Shown: piece after piece, positions 1 through 5,174 of the stretch
Layout: each line of letters starts with the position of its first letter
Numbering within the stretch: position 1 is the first letter of the stretch
Origin: CBFCZU01 sp965602635
GTDB taxonomy: Bacteria; Planctomycetota; Phycisphaerae; SM23-33
NCBI GenBank assembly: GCA_965602635.1
Contig: CBFCZU010000284.1
Span: forward strand, 1 to 5,174
DNA length: 5,174 bases
Direction: 5' to 3'
The notes under the pieces: generated by a model
Database searches by the model: none
What the model saw: only the letters and a program-made list of their open reading frames with translations
What the model was told of the DNA's origin: nothing
Made by a program: the position numbers and the translations under genes

Positions 1-1794
1 GTTGCCCTTCCGCGTCGCGCCGACGCGTCCGTCTTGCCATGAACCGACCGCCACCGCGTCCTTCACCTCGAGGTAGGTATTGAACCCCACGCCCTCGATC
101 GTGCCGCCGGGCATGGTCAGGTAGTCCTCCTTGATGCCCTGGATCGCTTCGCCGGAGATGCGCGCGTACACGACGCCGCGCCTGGCCGTGCGCCGGGTTG
201 CGGCCCGGACCCCGAAGAGATCGGACAGCCGTTCAGCGGGCCATCTGGGATTGAGCCAGGTGTTCTCCCCGCGCAGTCCCAACCCTTCCTCGGCCACGAT
301 GCACCCGCCCCTCCCGGCAAAGGCCTCGAGCAGGTCCACCACGCCGTCCGGAACCATGAAGCACTCCGGCAGGTAAAGCAGTTTCACTGAGTCCAGGCTT
401 TCTTTCAACGTTCTGACGTCGATCCAGCGGGGCGCCACGCCCAGCTCCCTGAACAGCGCGTAGGTCCCGAAAAGCGCCTTCTTGTACAGGTAGGGGAAGC
501 CGCTGGTCAGAACAAAGTCCCAGTAGTCGTCCCCGCCGGTGTTCTCGACGCGGTTGATCATGTCGCTATCCGGGCTGTACAGGATCGCCACCTCAGCTTC
601 CTCTACTTCTGCGTTGAGGAACATGTCTTTGTGCTTCTCAATGACCTCGGCGATCTTACCGACTTCATGGGTGATGGGCCTGAAGCTGCCGTCGATGTCC
701 ACCATGCCCGAAAGGTCGTTCTCGTTCCCGACCCGTTCGGCCCGGTACTGCCAGTACAGTATGCCCTTGGCCCCGCAGGCGATGGTCGTCCAGACCTTGA
801 ACCGGAAATCCTCGACCGAAATCGGCTCGTTCCAGTCGCCCCAGTCGGTGTACAGTTCGTTTACCCAGTAATACGGCGAGACGCTTCTCAGCCAGTCGCA
901 GATCATGGCGGGCGCCGCCTCTTCCATGATGTTGGTCAGGGCCGGTATCGCCGTCGGCAGCGAGGTGCCGAAGAAGTCCACGACCCTGGCGTTCACCAGG
1001 TCGTCCGAGCCGGACCAGGCGATATCCTGAACCACGCTGCACTGGCCCACGTGGCTGATCAACGGCCGGCTGTCGTCAATGGCCTTGACCGTTTCGTACA
1101 TGAATTGGATCTTTTTCGTTGCCTCCACGATGGCCCATTTCCGCCACAAAAACAGCTCCGTGTAGTCCCACGGCATGGCGGGCGGCACGATCGTCTCGAA
1201 ATCGCCCCATCGCTTGCCGAAGGCGTCGTTCAAGGCCTCGATCGTGCCGTAGTTCTCCTTCAGCCAATCCCGGTAGGACCGGATCGAGTGTTCGCAGCCG
1301 CAATCCCCGATGGGCCGTGAGCGCGGCTCCTTCCAGACCTTCCAGGCCAGCAGGTTCTCGCGGTCCTTGTAGCGCTCGGCGAACACCCGCGCAAAGGCCT
1401 GAGCTCTCCGCGCCACGTGCGGATTGGTGAAACAGGGCAGCCAGCCCCCCACGTAGTACGCCCCGTGGGCGCCGGGATTCATGGGCAGCCCGTTCATGTC
1501 CTTCCGGGCGCCGCCGTAGGTCTGGAATACGTAGTCCGGCGCGCAGTCCATGAGGAAGTTGAAGATGACCTTCTTGCCGTGCCTGGCGGAAAGGTCGAAC
1601 AGCCTGTCGGTTTCGTCAAACCGGTACTCGTTCTCCCGCGGTTCGTGCCAGCGCCACTGAGTGCGCAGTTGAATGGTGTTCAATCCCACCTTGCCCATGT
1701 TGATCAGGTCCTCTTCCCATTCCCCGGGCAGAGGCGTCGGCGCCCGATGGTACTGCGTGCCGTACATGAAGAAATCCCGAACGGTCTTGTCCAT
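1..1794 (-). CDS. GH42-type (clan GH-A) beta-galactosidase-like glycoside hydrolase, C-terminus beyond window
   Basis: The frame is open for 598 codons from ATG at 1794 to the window edge with no stop, so the 3' end is missing. The start resembles a GH42 TIM barrel: YGTQYHR, then a W-x-x-DL-x-x-M-x-x-x-G stretch (about residues 26-37) and WRWHEP (47-52). The acid/base is predicted at E156 (WKVWKEP) and the nucleophile at E313 (WVNELY); LYWQYR near 348 matches the last barrel strand. Relative to E156, Cys121, Cys165 and Cys167 fall at the spacings of the GH42 zinc ligands as I recall them for Thermus A4 beta-galactosidase (-35, +9, +11). The fourth ligand position (+14) is Ser170. From about 397 to 540 a Rossmann-like stretch (VAILYSPDSD, GGCIVAEEG) fits the GH42 trimerisation domain. 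No signal peptide is seen, so a cytoplasmic enzyme on imported oligosaccharides is likely. Lys155 replaces the usual clan Asn, so activity and substrate are uncertain. It follows the kinase gene by 26 bp. Confidence 0.85.
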   Translation of the reverse strand, partial: MDKTVRDFFMYGTQYHRAPTPLPGEWEEDLINMGKVGLNTIQLRTQWRWHEPRENEYRFDETDRLFDLSARHGKKVIFNFLMDCAPDYVFQTYGGARKDMNGLPMNPGAHGAYYVGGWLPCFTNPHVARRAQAFARVFAERYKDRENLLAWKVWKEPRSRPIGDCGCEHSIRSYRDWLKENYGTIEALNDAFGKRWGDFETIVPPAMPWDYTELFLWRKWAIVEATKKIQFMYETVKAIDDSRPLISHVGQCSVVQDIAWSGSDDLVNARVVDFFGTSLPTAIPALTNIMEEAAPAMICDWLRSVSPYYWVNELYTDWGDWNEPISVEDFRFKVWTTIACGAKGILYWQYRAERVGNENDLSGMVDIDGSFRPITHEVGKIAEVIEKHKDMFLNAEVEEAEVAILYSPDSDMINRVENTGGDDYWDFVLTSGFPYLYKKALFGTYALFRELGVAPRWIDVRTLKESLDSVKLLYLPECFMVPDGVVDLLEAFAGRGGCIVAEEGLGLRGENTWLNPRWPAERLSDLFGVRAATRRTARRGVVYARISGEAIQGIKEDYLTMPGGTIEGVGFNTYLEVKDAVAVGSWQDGRVGATRKGN

Positions 1795-1803
1795 TGAACG
1801 CAT

Positions 1804-1808
1804 CTCCC
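1804..1808 (-). promoter_or_regulatory. Shine-Dalgarno site deciding the hydrolase start
   Basis: GGGAG on the minus strand lies 9 nt before the ATG at 1794. A second in-frame ATG at 1803 directly abuts this motif with no spacer, so 1794 is the better start; using 1803 would add only MRS. Confidence 0.55.
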
Positions 1809-1820
1809 AGTGTGTCCGGA

Positions 1821-3032
1821 TCAGTAACCGGCTGATCGAAGCCGGTCACCAGGCCCCGACCAGAGCCGGTGTGTTTCCCGCCACGTCCATTGGGCTGATG
1901 TGATCCCGGGGTCGATCAGGGGCTCCTGGCGAGCGATAAACCGCGCGGCTTCATCGAGGGGGCGAATCCCGCTTACCGCGTCGAGCACCTGGACGTTCTG
2001 CCAGCCCAGGCAGACGGCGTATTTGAGTGCCCTCTCGATGGGCTCACCCCGAAGAAGTGCCGTCAGGAATCCGGCGATCGACGAGTCCCCCGAGCCGGTC
2101 GCGCTGGCGATGCGCTCGACATGGTAGGCCGGGCACCACAATTCCCGGTTCGCCCAGTTTTCCGAATCGCCCGGGCGGGCCGCTCCCATGGCCGCGAATC
2201 CGTCTTCGCCGCCGGTCTTGATGTACCAGCCCCGATGCCCCGACTTGAGGGCCGTTATCTTCGCGCCCAGCGAAAGCAGCCTCTCGGCAAGTTCCGAGAA
2301 GTGCTGGGCGGGCAGATGGTTGATGAGGTCCTCGCCCTTGTGCTCTTCCTTGATGCGGACAAAGCGCTCGGGCTCGAGCATGTACAGCGATTCCTCCACG
2401 GAGGGCAGGAAGATGTCGATGTAGGGAAGGACCCGCGCCAGGATCTCGCCCCAGGGCGCCTTGCCCGACTCGGATTGAGGATCGGGCAACGCCATGTCAC
2501 AGGACGTCGTGGCGCCGGCCTCCCTGGCAATCCGGAAGACCCGCTCCAATTCCTTTCCCTGTTCCGAATACATGCGCCGCATCAGAGGGGGATACCCGAA
2601 ATGGAAGTGACGGCAGTCCGCGATCAGCGCCGGATCCAGATCGTCCGCGCCGTACGAGTCGTTTGTGCCCGGATCGTGCAGGAAGATGCGGTCAATCCCG
2701 GGCGGCGCAATCGCGACCGTGTAGGAGCTGGTCGCCCCCTCAACGGCATGAACTCCGTCGGCGCAACCGTGCCGCGTGAGGGCATCAACGGTCAACTTCC
2801 CGAAATCGTCGTCGCCGACCCGCGCGCTGAAGCTTACTCGGTTGCCCAGTCTGCGCATGGCGATGCCGGTGTTGGACACCGGTCCGCCCGTGCCGGTGGC
2901 CACCCCGGCCATGAGGACGAGTCTTCCCGGGGTAAAGAGTTCGTCGAAACGGACCGCGCCCATGTCCGGGAATCGCGGAATGATGTCAAGGCAAAGGTGG
3001 CCTGCAACCATGACATCGTAATTCCTCGTCAT
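1821..3032 (-). CDS. PfkB/ribokinase-family carbohydrate kinase
   Basis: This 403-residue protein should transfer phosphate from ATP to a sugar or nucleoside hydroxyl in the cytoplasm. The opening DVMVAGHLCLDIIP is the first beta strand plus substrate Asp of the family. GGPVSNTGIAMRRLG (about 49-63) is the N-terminal glycine-rich signature, followed by RVGDDDFGK. ALKSGHRGWY (261-270) is the usual strand before the ATP site. ATGSGDSSIAGF (about 311-322) is the C-terminal signature, with GSGD forming the anion hole and D316 the catalytic base. The family NxxE motif appears as SVEE (S211-E214), with Ser for Asn. It is somewhat longer than a 300-350 residue ribokinase, partly from a Trp-rich C-terminal tail. 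I chose ATG 3032 because CAGGGA sits 5 nt upstream and the conserved domain begins immediately; ATG 3050 is an alternative, and the frame stays open to 3257. The 26-bp gap to the hydrolase gene indicates an operon. The sugar specificity cannot be read from the sequence. Confidence 0.9.
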   Translation of the reverse strand: MTRNYDVMVAGHLCLDIIPRFPDMGAVRFDELFTPGRLVLMAGVATGTGGPVSNTGIAMRRLGNRVSFSARVGDDDFGKLTVDALTRHGCADGVHAVEGATSSYTVAIAPPGIDRIFLHDPGTNDSYGADDLDPALIADCRHFHFGYPPLMRRMYSEQGKELERVFRIAREAGATTSCDMALPDPQSESGKAPWGEILARVLPYIDIFLPSVEESLYMLEPERFVRIKEEHKGEDLINHLPAQHFSELAERLLSLGAKITALKSGHRGWYIKTGGEDGFAAMGAARPGDSENWANRELWCPAYHVERIASATGSGDSSIAGFLTALLRGEPIERALKYAVCLGWQNVQVLDAVSGIRPLDEAARFIARQEPLIDPGITSAQWTWRETHRLWSGPGDRLRSAGY

Positions 3033-3341
3033 AGACGTCCCTGCTTTCATTGTTGAGCCTGCCCATCCCGGCCAAACGGAAGGGCCTTCGTAACCGCCGA
3101 TTGCTCGGAATGCGTGGATGGGGAGGGGCAGACGTTCACGGTGTTCAACCGGGATCTCCCAGATAAACTCCAGACCACGACGGTCGTGGGCCTTTCCGAC
3201 GATCTTACCGCGGTCCTGTGAATGAACAAGCACTTCTCTATCTCGGCGGGGGGGCATTCGGCGTCCGCTTTGGCCGCTGCTTCTTGGGCGGATGGAATTC
3301 TCGGGATGGACACCATTGGAAACAGTCTATATTGAACGCAG
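3033..3341. other. 309-bp spacer between FG-GAP and kinase genes
   Basis: I see no recognisable gene, RNA or clear promoter here. On the minus strand the kinase frame stays open upstream to an ATG at 3257. The 75 extra residues include a coding-like stretch (RGLEFIWEIPVEHRE), but they match no domain I know and precede the normal kinase N-terminus. After the FG-GAP stop there is no hairpin followed by a T-tract, so a rho-independent terminator is not visible. The kinase operon promoter presumably lies here, but no convincing -35/-10 pair was found. A run of seven G occurs near 3247-3253. Confidence 0.5.
3038..3043 (-). promoter_or_regulatory. Shine-Dalgarno site of the kinase gene
   Basis: CAGGGA on the minus strand lies 5 nt before ATG 3032. 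The same hexamer precedes the FG-GAP gene. It supports 3032 over the upstream in-frame ATG at 3050, which has only a weaker GGCAGG at 7 nt. Confidence 0.5.
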
Positions 3342-4460
3342 TCAGGTCGACAGCTTCAGAAAATCCACGTGATTCTTCCCGCCCGCGCCGTTTACCTTAT
3401 TGGCACGCCACACCTTGCCCACAATCTCAAGGCTCCCATCCCCGTCGAAATCGGCCACACTCGCCGTATGCGACCCGAGGTTAGCGTCGAGAAGCACATG
3501 CTTGTGCCATGAACCATCAGCAGACTGTGAAAGGTACCACCATCGAGGCTTGGTGCTCACACCATCGGTACGGCCATTCTCCATCTCAGCGGTGAAAATC
3601 TCGAGTTTGCCGTCGTTGTCCAGGTCCGCCAACTGGAGGCTGTGCATGCCGCAGATGTGTTCCGACCGGTCGATCAGAAGCTCCGGTTCCCACAGCTTCT
3701 CAGGTCCGACGTAGCGCAGCAGGAACATGCGCGCATTAGGAATCTCTGATTCGGACACTACCGCAACCGGGGTGCCGTTGCCGTCGAGGTCGCCCACAAC
3801 CACACGGCATTCGGGATGGAGACCGAGTTCTTTCGGTGCGAACGGGTGGCGGGCCCAGGTGGAACCGTCGCCACTGGCGTTCTCGAACCAGCCGACGTTG
3901 GTTACGATGTCGAGAACGTCCGGCCGTGCAATAGGTGCCGCCACCGTTCCGTCACCGCCAAGCCGGTTCGCAATCAGCTGTACCGGCCAGGTCTCCGTCG
4001 GATCGGCGGGCGGCCGGAAGAGCAGCAGTGAGCCGTCCTTGTTGCGTACAACGATTTCATCTCGGCCGTCGCCGTCGAGGTCGGCAGCGAACAGGTCGTG
4101 GGGGTTGGTAAGGCCCTCGTAAACGGGGTGGTACTCCCAGCGGGCAAGGCAGCCTGTGGGACATGCAAACCACAAAAGCCGTGGCCCCCACTCGCCGCAG
4201 ACGATCTCGGGCCGCCCGTCGCCATCAAGGTCGGTTGCGGCGGCGCTCACGCTGGGGCAGAGCTCGCGGGTTATGACGTAGCGGTCCCACAGCCCTGTTT
4301 GGATGTTGAGGTCGTAGAGGTAGAAGAACCCGCCTCCTTTGCCTCCAGTGACGAACTCGGGCCTGCCATCGCAGTCAAAGTCACCCACAGCCATGGCCCC
4401 CCAGGCATCGTACCCGGCGTCGGCTTCTATGAAGGAGTGACTGCAAGAAAGCTGGATCAT
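3342..4460 (-). CDS. FG-GAP/VCBS repeat beta-propeller protein
   Basis: A 372-residue protein built almost entirely of repeats about 45-58 residues apart. Each carries a calcium-binding D-x-D-x-D-G-type loop followed by a hydrophobic strand. They are DFDCDGRPEFV (about 27), DLDGDGRPEIV (77), DLDGDGRDEIV (127), a degenerate RPDVLDIV (179), DLDGNGTPVAVV (224), DLDNDGKLEIF (279) and DFDGDGSLEIV (337). Seven repeats fit a seven-bladed propeller like the integrin-alpha-type FG-GAP fold. Between blades, phrases such as GWFENASGDGSTW and WWYLSQSADGSW recur. Such proteins usually bind ligands or polysaccharide or act as scaffolds; no catalytic motif is visible. Most relatives are exported, yet this one has no signal peptide, and an in-frame stop at 4509 rules out a long upstream extension. 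ATG 4460 was chosen over ATG 4496 because CAGGGA lies 6 nt before it. Its role next to the kinase-hydrolase pair is inferred only from proximity. Confidence 0.85.
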   Translation of the reverse strand: MIQLSCSHSFIEADAGYDAWGAMAVGDFDCDGRPEFVTGGKGGGFFYLYDLNIQTGLWDRYVITRELCPSVSAAATDLDGDGRPEIVCGEWGPRLLWFACPTGCLARWEYHPVYEGLTNPHDLFAADLDGDGRDEIVVRNKDGSLLLFRPPADPTETWPVQLIANRLGGDGTVAAPIARPDVLDIVTNVGWFENASGDGSTWARHPFAPKELGLHPECRVVVGDLDGNGTPVAVVSESEIPNARMFLLRYVGPEKLWEPELLIDRSEHICGMHSLQLADLDNDGKLEIFTAEMENGRTDGVSTKPRWWYLSQSADGSWHKHVLLDANLGSHTASVADFDGDGSLEIVGKVWRANKVNGAGGKNHVDFLKLST

Positions 4461-4466
4461 TGACGG

Positions 4467-4472
4467 TCCCTG
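4467..4472 (-). promoter_or_regulatory. Shine-Dalgarno site of the FG-GAP gene
   Basis: CAGGGA on the minus strand lies 6 nt before ATG 4460. The upstream in-frame ATG at 4496 has no comparable motif, so the shorter protein is preferred. Confidence 0.5.
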
Positions 4473-4504
4473 TTGCGATCTTCTGGCGAACGTCATGCGT
4501 GACC

Positions 4505-4525
4505 GGCGTCAGTCGGGTCGACGCC
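4505..4525. repeat. Short inverted repeat upstream of the FG-GAP gene
   Basis: GGCGTC (4505-4510) and GACGCC (4520-4525) form perfect 6-bp arms around a 9-nt loop, about 45 nt upstream of the FG-GAP start. It could be an operator or a leader hairpin, or chance in GC-rich DNA. Confidence 0.25.
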
Positions 4526-4639
4526 CTTGTCAGACGATCTTCCTCATTCTCCTCTTGGAGGCAATGTTGTTACGCCTTGTCAAACCAGATCATCTTGCGA
4601 GTAAGACCAATGTCATTGCGGCGTCGAAGCCCGCGGGGC

Positions 4640-4668
4640 GGATGTTACACGCCCGTCGTGCAACATCC
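4640..4668. repeat. Imperfect palindrome with 12-bp arms
   Basis: Left arm GGATGTTACACG (4640-4651), 5-nt centre CCCGT, right arm CGTGCAACATCC (4657-4668); the arms pair at 11 of 12 positions. The flanks also echo each other (AGCCCG on the left, CGGGCT on the right), with about 7 extra bases on the left side. No T-tract follows on either strand, so it is not a standard rho-independent terminator. It could be an operator, an extragenic palindromic repeat or an RNA hairpin after the minus-strand remnant that ends at 4703. Confidence 0.6.
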
Positions 4669-4675
4669 GGGCTAG

Positions 4676-4695
4676 CCGGAAGCGCAAGCTTCGGG
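4676..4695. repeat. Hairpin with GCAA loop just after the minus-strand remnant
   Basis: GAAGC (4679-4683) pairs with GCTTC (4688-4692) around GCAA; beyond one G-G mismatch, two more C-G pairs extend the stem. It begins 7 nt past the stop of the minus-strand remnant. With the adjacent palindrome it could form a compound transcription-end structure or an intergenic repeat unit. No T-tract is present. Confidence 0.45.
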
Positions 4696-4702
4696 AGTTC
4701 CT

Positions 4703-4789
4703 TCAGCCGCCGAAAAGCTGCCTGGCATTGTCCTCCAGGCCTTTCAGGAACGCCGGCCAGGCGGCCGGGTCGATGAACGGGTTGGCCCC
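4703..4789 (-). pseudogene. C-terminal remnant of a probable metallo-beta-lactamase-fold hydrolase
   Basis: A minus-strand frame ends with TGA at 4703-4705 and reads SGANPFIDP, then AAWPAFLKGLEDNARQLFGG. A G-x-NPFIDP turn followed by a Trp/Tyr and an amphipathic final helix is how many subclass-B3-like metallo-beta-lactamase-fold proteins end. That assignment is from memory and rests on a short stretch. The frame is open up to 4861, but recognisable similarity stops near 4784-4789, where the opposite-strand sulfatase similarity begins. The metal-binding HxHxDH core and everything else upstream are absent, so this cannot be a working gene. The right boundary is approximate. Alternatively it is a chance reading frame opposite other DNA; the typical-looking ending argues against that. 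Confidence 0.45.
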
Positions 4790-5156
4790 AGACGTGCGGA
4801 GCCTGATGCCGCTGCTGGCGGGCCAGCCCGCCCAGGACCGAGCGGTCATCAGCGAATATCACGGCGAGGGGGTGCCGGCTCCGTGCTTCATGGTACGCCG
4901 CGGCCGGTACAAGTACACCTGCGCCCATGGCCACGGGGGGGAGCTTTTCGACCTGGCCGCCGCCCCGGGCGAGGCGAACAACCTGGCGGGGCGGCCTGAA
5001 CTCGCCGACGTCCAAAGCGAACTGCACGCCGCCATCCTCGAGTGGTTCGACCCGGCGGCCATCGCCGAGGACATGATTCGCAGCCGCTCCGAGCGCCTGC
5101 TCATGCGAGAGGCCATGCGGCAGGGCGAGCCCACACGGTGGGACTACCGGCCGTGA
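4785..5156 (+). pseudogene. C-terminal fragment of a choline-sulfatase-like sulfatase
   Basis: From about 4788 the frame reads PDVRSLMPLLAGQ, DRAVISEYHGEGVPAP, FMVRRGRYKYT, then ELFDL and NNLAGRPEL, ending ILEWFDPAAIAEDM and MRQGEPTRWDYRP with TGA at 5154-5156. These are the successive C-terminal landmarks of type I sulfatases of the BetC choline-sulfatase type: the (D)GRSL-M-PLL segment, the EYHGEG substrate loop, the RRG-x-YKY strand, LFDL/NLA and the terminal WDYxP. Intact family members are roughly 450-500 residues. The N-terminal catalytic part, with the C/S-x-P-x-R formylglycine motif and most metal ligands, is missing. The upstream frame is open to a stop at 4602 but shows no sulfatase similarity, and any start there (for example TTG 4728) would be meaningless. 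It also ends right after WDYRP, where BetC proteins continue about ten residues. Base composition is richer in GC than the genes to its left. It is probably non-functional; the left end is approximate. Confidence 0.75.
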
Positions 5157-5160
5157 GCGC

Positions 5161-5168
5161 GGGAGAGG
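5161..5168 (+). promoter_or_regulatory. Possible Shine-Dalgarno for a gene beyond the window
   Basis: GGGAGAGG occurs 5 bp after the sulfatase stop and 6 bp before the window ends. It may serve a co-directional gene starting just outside; that start is not visible. Confidence 0.25.
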
Positions 5169-5174
5169 CCTTGG

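Larger units (their letters stand above)
4461..4702. other. Spacer upstream of the FG-GAP gene, no gene recognised
   Basis: This stretch holds only hairpins and weak signals. On the minus strand a perfect TTGACA occurs at 4579-4584, but no -10 hexamer lies at 16-18 nt. It is less GC-rich than the sulfatase remnant to its right. It must contain the FG-GAP promoter if that gene has its own. Confidence 0.45.

Noticed and set aside
631..1320. Plus-strand 229-codon open frame
   Set aside because: It lies antisense to the GH42-like gene, is rich in Arg, Pro and Val-Asp strings, and shows no domain.
2121..3056. Plus-strand 311-codon open frame
   Set aside because: It is the antisense shadow of the PfkB kinase, whose motifs read cleanly on the minus strand.
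4530..4547. Tiny minus-strand leader peptide MRKIV after an AGAGGAG motif
   Set aside because: The ribosome site is too close to the ATG and nothing suggests attenuation; most likely chance.
4579..4584. Perfect TTGACA on the minus strand as a -35 box for the FG-GAP gene
   Set aside because: No acceptable -10 hexamer lies 16-18 nt downstream.
4640..4695. Rho-independent terminator
   Set aside because: The stems are good but no T-tract follows on either strand.
4590..5027. Minus-strand 145-codon open frame covering the sulfatase tail
   Set aside because: It has an Arg-rich shadow composition and conflicts with clear sulfatase motifs on the plus strand and with the NPFIDP frame on the minus strand.
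1..5174. CRISPR array, tRNA, rRNA or insertion sequence
   Set aside because: I saw no regularly spaced direct repeats, tRNA-like cloverleaf, rRNA stretch or transposase reading frame.

Overview
The window is a GC-rich bacterial segment of carbohydrate-scavenging genes. A clan GH-A glycoside hydrolase of GH42 type, a PfkB sugar kinase, an FG-GAP/VCBS propeller protein and a choline-sulfatase-like tail occur together. This mix suggests a polysaccharide-degrading bacterium of the planctomycete/Lentisphaerae/Hydrogenedentes kind, probably from a metagenome. That assignment is inferred from gene content; no phylogenetic marker is present.

Layout: three complete or nearly complete genes lie on the minus strand, reading right to left. 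First is the FG-GAP/VCBS repeat protein (4460 to 3342). A 309-bp gap follows, then the PfkB-family sugar kinase (3032 to 1821). After 26 bp comes the GH42-like hydrolase (1794 to 1), which runs off the left edge without its C-terminus. All three have a purine-rich Shine-Dalgarno sequence; the kinase and the FG-GAP gene share the same CAGGGA. The kinase and hydrolase are almost certainly co-transcribed. None of the three shows a signal peptide, so the pair reads as a cytoplasmic module: the hydrolase would free a sugar from an imported glycoside and the kinase would phosphorylate it.

Right of the FG-GAP gene is about 240 bp without a recognisable gene. It holds a 12-bp-arm imperfect palindrome (4640-4668) and a second hairpin with a GCAA loop (4676-4695). 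Then come two gene remnants joined at their truncated 5' ends: about 29 codons of the C-terminus of a probable metallo-beta-lactamase-fold hydrolase (minus strand, stop at 4703) and the C-terminal third of a choline-sulfatase-like enzyme (plus strand, stop at 5156). The breakpoint lies within about 15 bp around 4784-4797. This is either a real deletion between two divergent genes or a chimeric assembly join.

No complete new system was found. The points most worth a second look are this junction, the hydrolase's Lys in place of the clan GH-A Asn before the catalytic acid/base together with an eroded zinc site, and the palindromic repeats beside the junction.
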